Assembly (NCBI RefSeq): GCF_000165425.1
Contig: NW_001798993.1
Span: forward strand, 3,064 to 67,063
From: Paramecium tetraurelia
Taxonomy: Eukaryota > Ciliophora > Oligohymenophorea > Peniculida > Parameciidae
Reading direction: 5' to 3'
Length of the DNA stretch: 64,000 nt
Shown: positions 57,372-64,000 of the stretch, piece after piece
How positions within the stretch are numbered: the stretch's first letter is position 1
Layout: every line of letters begins with the position of its first letter
The notes under the pieces: generated by a model
The model's database searches: none
The model's input: the letters and a program-made list of their open reading frames with translations, nothing else
What the model was told of the DNA's origin: nothing
Made by a program: the position numbers and the translations under genes

Positions 57372-60360
57372 ATGTAATAGAAAGAGGTTGATGAGACTCT
57401 AGAGGAAGTGAAAACCATAAAGGCAATAACACCAAAGGTATTAAAATTGGTTCATTTTGACAAGGAAATAAAGAAGATCGTGAAACCTCAATTCGAGGCA
57501 AATCCAGAACTATTTTATCCAACAAAAGTGTTTGATAAATTTGGGTTCACTAGATGCAAATGTCCTAAATGTGGAGCCTACTTTTGGAGACACACCGATA
57601 AAAAGATTACTTGTGGGGATTCGAAGTAGTTCATGTTTAAATTTGTTATAGCTGTGAAGGAAAATATTCTTTTATTGGAGTAGGGACTGGAAAGGGAGCC
57701 AAAGGCAACAAGATCACATATGCTGATGCTTGGAATGGATTCAAGAAGTCGTTAACGAGTGCTCGAGTACCATGCACAGCAATAGATAGATATCCCGTCG
57801 TAGCTAGATGGAGAAATGATGTTGATTATGTAGCTGCTGGTATCTATTGTTTCCAACCATTTTGTGTTACTGGAGAGATGGATCCACCTGCAAATCCTTT
57901 AATTTGTCCCCAGTTTTGTGTTAGATTCAATGATTTGGATAATATAGGTTTGACAGGTAGACATTATTCTGGATTCATAATGCTTGGAATATAGACATTC
58001 AATTATCCTGAGAAGTATGTTTTCTTTAAGGAGGAATGTGTAGAATTCAATTACAGATGGTTGACAGAGGAATTAGAAATAAACCCAGATGATATCACAT
58101 TTATAGAAGATGTTTGGGCGGGAGGAGGAAACTTGGGACCATCAGTAGAATACTTTGTGAATGGATTGGAGGTGGGAAACATGGTGTTCATGTAATACAA
58201 ATATTTCCATGATGGTTCTTACGAAGAATTACCAATAAAGATCATAGATACAGGTATTGGATTAGAACGTATTCCTTGGTTAATTAATGGATCACCAACA
58301 AGTTACCATGATGTCTTTGCAGGAGCATTTGCCTATTTATCAGAGAAGTTGCAGGTCCAATATTCAAATGAAGTTTGGAAGGCATTTGGACCTTATAGTT
58401 GTTTATTGAATGTTGATGAGATTGAAAATGTGGATAAGACATGGGAGTACATCTCAACCTAGATTGGATATGATGTTCCAACTATCAAAAAGGAAATAGA
58501 ATAATTAAAAGATATGTACATCATATTGGATCACACTCGTACAGTAATGATGGTCGTAACTGATGGATCTCTGCCATCAAATGTAGGTGGTGGTTCCAAT
58601 ATCAGGAACATTATCAGGAGAGTATTCGCTGTATTAAAGAAGAATAGTTGGTGGGAGAAGTTGGGAATGGATGGACTACTGTAATTGTTTTAGGAACACA
58701 AAAATGATTTGGCCAAACTGTATGGTCCATTTGGAGAGTACAAGAGTTTTGATTTAATAATCAAACAGGAATATGAGCGTTGGGCTAAAACAGATGATGA
58801 CAAGAAAGTTAAATTAGAAAAACTATTGAAACAAAAGAATAATCAATTAAGTATCGATGATTGGATATTTGCTATGAGTACACATGGTATACCTGCAGAC
58901 ACTATCAGTCAAATCAGTAAACTACCTATTCCTGGTAATCTATATGCTGAGTTGGCTGACAGGGCTGCCAGAATCACAAAAGCACCAGAGGCCATCCTGT
59001 ACAATACAGTACACTTACCTGAAACTGTCAATCTCTATTATTAAACACCAAAAGATGGAAAATTTAATGCAAAAATTGTGACCATTTTCTCCAATGTTCA
59101 GTAATAGAATCTACCAAATATTGTGATTTTGAATCAATCAGCATTCTATCCATTTGGAGGTGGTTAGGATTATGATTAAGGGTGGTTGACTATTCAAGGC
59201 GAGAGACATTTTGTAAACAATGTTCAAAAGGTAGGCAAAGTTGTATTGCACATTTTGGATAAGCCATTGTCTGACCCTATTGACACATATGTAAATCAAG
59301 AGATCTTGGCTGAAATTGATTTGGACAGGAGAACCATCTTGCGTAATCATCATACAGCCACTCACATTGTATTTGCAGCTTGTAGAAGAGTCCTTGGTCC
59401 TCATGTTTGGTAGAATGGTGCTCATAAGAGTGTTAATAATGCTCATCTTGACATCACTCATTTCGCTCCCTTGACCAAGGAATAGGAGCAGAATATTGAA
59501 AATGAAGTCAACAAGATAATTCTATCAGCCAGATAAATTAATAAAGGGTTCATGAGTAAGTCAGATGCTGAAAAAGAATATGGATTTAGATTATATCAAG
59601 GTGGTATTGTACCTGGAAATGAATTGAGAGTTGTTAATATCGAGGGTATAGATGTGGAAGCCTGTTGCGGTACTCATTGTGACAGCACTTCAGAAGTAGG
59701 ATGGGTTAGAATTCTCAAGACTTAAAAGCTTTAAGATGGAGTAGTCAGACTTTATTATGTTGCTGGAGTGAAAACAATTGAGGTTCTCAATTCTGAAGGA
59801 GAGATGATCAATTAATTGGTTAAGTTGTGGTCCATCTCCAAAAATCAATTGGTTGAAGAAGGAAGCAAAATATTTTAGGAGAAGAAGCATTATGAAACAG
59901 CATACAATGTAAGTTTAAACATTCATATTTTAGTCTATTAAAGCTGAACTTATCAAATCTTAAATGAAATATGTGATCGACGGACCCAATCTTAAGACTA
60001 TCATATAGTCCAATGAAACCAATCCTACTGCTTATTTCAGTGAAATAGGAAAGTACATTCAACAATTAAAGGATTCCAAAAAAGGACTTATTTTTGTGGC
60101 TGATACTTTCCTATATGGGGCTTTTGGCGATGGAAACTTCAACGTTGAAGAACTTTCTAAGCAGATTGAGGAGGAAGGAACTCAATTGAAAGTCAACAAA
60201 TAGAATAAGATTAGTGTTAAGGATGGAAAGGTATATTAAATTAAGTATAATTTAGAAATGCATTTAAGTTAATGATGTGCTGACATTTTCGGTGTTGGGC
60301 AAATTCAATAAGAATAAGGTATTGAAGTATCTTAAAGATCTACAATTCGCATTGTTCTGA
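57372..60360 (+). CDS. Alanyl-tRNA synthetase, archaeal-type architecture
   Basis: A 970-residue AlaRS that attaches Ala to tRNA-Ala. Unlike the usual bacterial-type eukaryotic enzyme, it begins with a zinc-binding extension (CKCPKCGAYFW ... CGD) and has the archaeal-style catalytic domain: RYPVVARWRNDV, QPFCVTGEMDPP, RFNDLDNIGLTGRHY and DTGIGLERIPW. The editing domain is complete (HTATH and CCGTHC), so mischarged Ser/Gly-tRNA can be cleared. The C-terminus has a DHHA1-like region. Introns of 26, 25 and 25 nt give exactly 971 codons. There is no presequence, so it is probably cytosolic. The archaeal-like form may reflect ancient transfer or retention. Confidence 0.9.
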
Positions 60361-60422
60361 AATATATATATATATAAATAATTTATTATTATTAAAATTA
60401 ATCGAATAATAATAAAAACATT

Positions 60423-61467
60423 TCATTTATTAAGTGTTGGTAATTGGACTTTTTGCTTTTTGCTGTAATTAGTTTGTTCAGCCGTATTCAAATCCAGTGA
60501 CATTATCTTCAAGGCCATTGATTTCTCATAATTTTCTTAAACTTAATTTGGATTAGGTCTGGTCAACAAATTGTTTAGTCTATTTAATTATGTATAAATG
60601 TTACGTGCTCTTTGACCACTTCTCTTAATAGGTGGTTGTCCAATGTTGTGATGTTCCCAAATCAGATTTACGCATCTTGAATAGTGATAGATAGAATTTA
60701 CTTTTAATTCATAATCTGTTTAGTTGAGTCTTTGAATGAATGATTGATCGTATTTATATTTTAAGTCTCTATTTTATACTGATATCTTAATGAATCCAAA
60801 ATCTATGTGGAGATCATGTCCGAGTCTGGTTAAATCATGAATAGCCTTAATCAATGAAGTGTGAACTGATTGGACAACATCTTTGCCTAGATAACTTAAT
60901 CACAATTAGTATGTACTAACCTTGATGCTGCGATTGGACCAGCATTACAGAAGTTCATTCCGAATCCTTTCTGATAGATGGAATGCTGACTCAAAGGCTT
61001 AGTGATTTCCTCTTTGCCTGGGTAACGAGCCAAGAAGTATTTCAATGCATTGTCAGGAACAAAACAAGGTCTATTCATGATATTGGAGAATGAAGTACCT
61101 GATTTAATGAACATGTTTCCTGTCTGCTCTCTGAATGGCCAGGTCTTGAGTCATGTTGAATCCTGAATGTTGGAGGGGTTTCACATAATCAGATATGACT
61201 TCCATCGTGAATGCTCCCAACTCTTTCATGTTGACTCCCTTAAATTATTATTGAATATTACATTTCCATTGAACATCTTCTCCTTGATGTACTCAGCTGT
61301 GGCTTTGATTATGATGTGAAATTAAGCCTTTGGTTCGAGTGGTTTATAGGACTGCACAGTTCTTGGCTGCGATTCTTGTTGTTTTCCTGGGTAGTTTTAA
61401 GGATGTGAAAGTATCCTAATATGTAATGGATAAACTCATACCAGTTGTAAATGTCATCGAGGTTCAT
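60423..61467 (-). CDS. HU-CCDC81 domain protein
   Basis: A 309-residue protein with the bipartite HU-like domain of CCDC81, a family tied to basal bodies and cilia: GVNMKELGAFTMEV, then FREQTGNMFIKSGTSFS, RPCFVPDNAL, and GKDVVQSVHTSLIKAIHDL with IDFGFIKISVQNRDL. Introns of 26, 23, 40 and 26 nt give exactly 310 codons. The 40-nt intron is unusually long, but removing it joins two parts of a conserved motif (DY|TWPFREQ). The C-terminal third is polar. A role in ciliary structure is inferred from family membership. Confidence 0.8.
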
Positions 61468-61589
61468 TCTGTTTCTGAAATTGATATTAAAATTTATTTT
61501 TTATTTTGTTAAAATGAAAGAAAACTTAAATTTAAATGGAGGGAATAAAAAACAAATAATGAATGCTTTTCTGTTTTATATTATATGAA

Positions 61590-62691
<1,102 letters not shown>

Positions 62692-62751
62692 ATTAATTTA
62701 ATTTTTGAATCACTACTAGAACTAATCAAATATATATAAAGGTTTAATAAA

Positions 62752-64000
62752 TCATTAAGAATTTAGTATGATCTACATGTATTAGGGCAGACACTCAAAT
62801 GCATATTACTCCAATAACAGTTCCTTGGCTCTTCTCTCTAGGAATCTCCCCAACAATACCCTCTGCTCATTCGAATTCAACTCATTCATCCGATAGAACC
62901 CTTCTCTCTCAGTCGAATCATATTTCGAGGATCTGATCAACATCAATTTCAACTCGATCTCTCGTATCTTCCACAACTTGAGATCATTGAAATACTAAGC
63001 ATTATTCTTCTGCAAATACTCACTCAAATTAGCCAATAAGTTGTGTTCCTCGCAAATCTGTGAGAATCTCTTATGTGACATATACTAAACACTATTCTAT
63101 TCCAAATCACATTCATTCATGAACAAATTAATTATCTGTGATTCAGTTCTCTGTGAATCCACTTCCAATAATAGCAGTCTGAATTAGAGTTAAGTGAATC
63201 GTTCCTAATCAAATAAAGTCAAAATTAACTAATATTTTTGAGTGATCTCCTTCGTTCTGAAATCCTACATCCCTTACATATAGGGTTGTACCTCTTGATC
63301 ATAATCAACCAGTTGCACGTATTTTGGAATAGTATTCTTAACATATTGTCCGATTGCTTCAGAAAGTTATGATTATTGGACAAATATGCCATTTTCTGTG
63401 AATTCTTTGTTTTGAATGGTGTTCAGGATACTCAAATAGATGTTAAAACTCTGATCTCCAATCAACATCCAATGGAAGAGTTTAGCATAACTTGTCTTTT
63501 TCTTGTAGTAGATGATACTCTTGATTATTCTCTGGTACTTTTGCAACCAAACTTGAGGAGGCTATTGGAAATTCTCTATTTAATAAAACTCATAGAGTTG
63601 TATATGCAGGGGATAATTGTACTTCCCATATTTCACACACCAACACACAAAACTGGACAAATATTTTTAAAGAGTTTATCGAGTGACAATATTGTCGATT
63701 CTATCTCTTCGAAATTATTGTATCTCTTGCAATAACAGTTGAGTTGCAGTTTGCGTGTTTTTGGATGGACATTTACTCACGAATAGTTTCTTCTCTATGG
63801 ATAACAAATTCTTTATGGGTGACAACTAAGCCTCGATGTCCACCTCCTACTCATCATCCGAGGACGAATCATCAGGTGGAGCCAATGAATCTTAGAAGAC
63901 TAAAAATGAGATAAGTTTATTCCTTACATATTTATACTGGATGGTGCTTCTTCATTGGACTTATGGGTGGAGTCTCTCTGGGTTCTCTGGATAGATCAAC
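62752..64000 (-). CDS. 3' part of a gene, family unknown (partial)
   Basis: The C-terminal part of a longer gene that continues beyond 64000; its start is outside the window. One intron-like stretch of about 38 nt lies near 63900-63935. The protein has an acidic segment (PPDDSSSDDEQEVDIE), then helices with many aromatic residues (YQRIIKSIIYYKKK, then HWMLIGDQSFNIYLSIL), and a charged end (LNSNEQRVLLGRFLERRAKE). No domain is recognised. Confidence 0.6.

Noticed and set aside
59138..59461. Minus-strand ORF of 107 residues
   Set aside because: Antisense to the AlaRS editing domain.

Overview
This is the left end of a macronuclear chromosome of a ciliate, almost certainly Paramecium (P. tetraurelia or a close relative). 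Four signs agree. Bases 17-78 are a mixed C4A2/C3A3 telomere. Protein families stay open only if TAA and TAG are read as Gln, with TGA as the sole stop. Nearly every multi-exon gene has GT-AG introns of about 20-32 nt. The DNA is AT-rich and very gene-dense. Under the standard code almost every gene looks shattered, so I re-read the genes by hand in the ciliate code. For most multi-exon genes the total length minus the proposed introns divides exactly by three, which is an internal check on the models.

Layout, left to right. The subtelomeric part (1-5 kb) has a type I membrane protein with one frameshift, a secreted RNase T2 and a small tail-anchored protein. 5-16 kb has a malic enzyme with a duplicated N-terminal half, a Tul1/FLY-type membrane RING E3 ligase, two coiled-coil or basic proteins, a voltage/CNBD-type K+ channel and a small zinc-finger protein. 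17-20.5 kb has a deiodinase-like selenoprotein with an in-frame TGA and a SECIS-like hairpin after its stop, a coiled-coil protein and an HTH protein. 21-32 kb has a channel-like protein without a K+ selectivity filter, a PX/PLD phospholipase D, a short-chain dehydrogenase, a C2HC zinc-finger protein and a mitochondrial HflX-type GTPase. 33-46 kb has an asparaginase-ankyrin protein lacking catalytic residues, the axonemal ruler protein CCDC39, two further coiled-coil proteins, the PKA regulatory subunit and the mitochondrial PDH E1-beta. 46-64 kb has an orphan gene, a second HTH paralogue, a protein of four tandem truncated-globin-like domains, ribosomal protein S21, an FHA/RING-CH protein, an archaeal-type alanyl-tRNA synthetase, a HU-CCDC81 protein, the PP2A catalytic subunit and the 3' part of a gene that leaves the window.

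The genes are ordinary eukaryotic housekeeping (PDH, AlaRS, S21, PP2A, malic enzyme) mixed with cilium, cortex and signalling genes typical of a ciliate (CCDC39, HU-CCDC81, PKA-R, ion channels). There are no operons. Several neighbours are separated by only tens of bases, and two divergent pairs have start codons just 10 bp apart. The strongest candidates for new biology are the selenoprotein using TGA=Sec in a genome where TGA is also the only stop, the four-domain globin, the malic enzyme whose catalytic Tyr and Lys sit in different repeat copies, and the filter-less channel.
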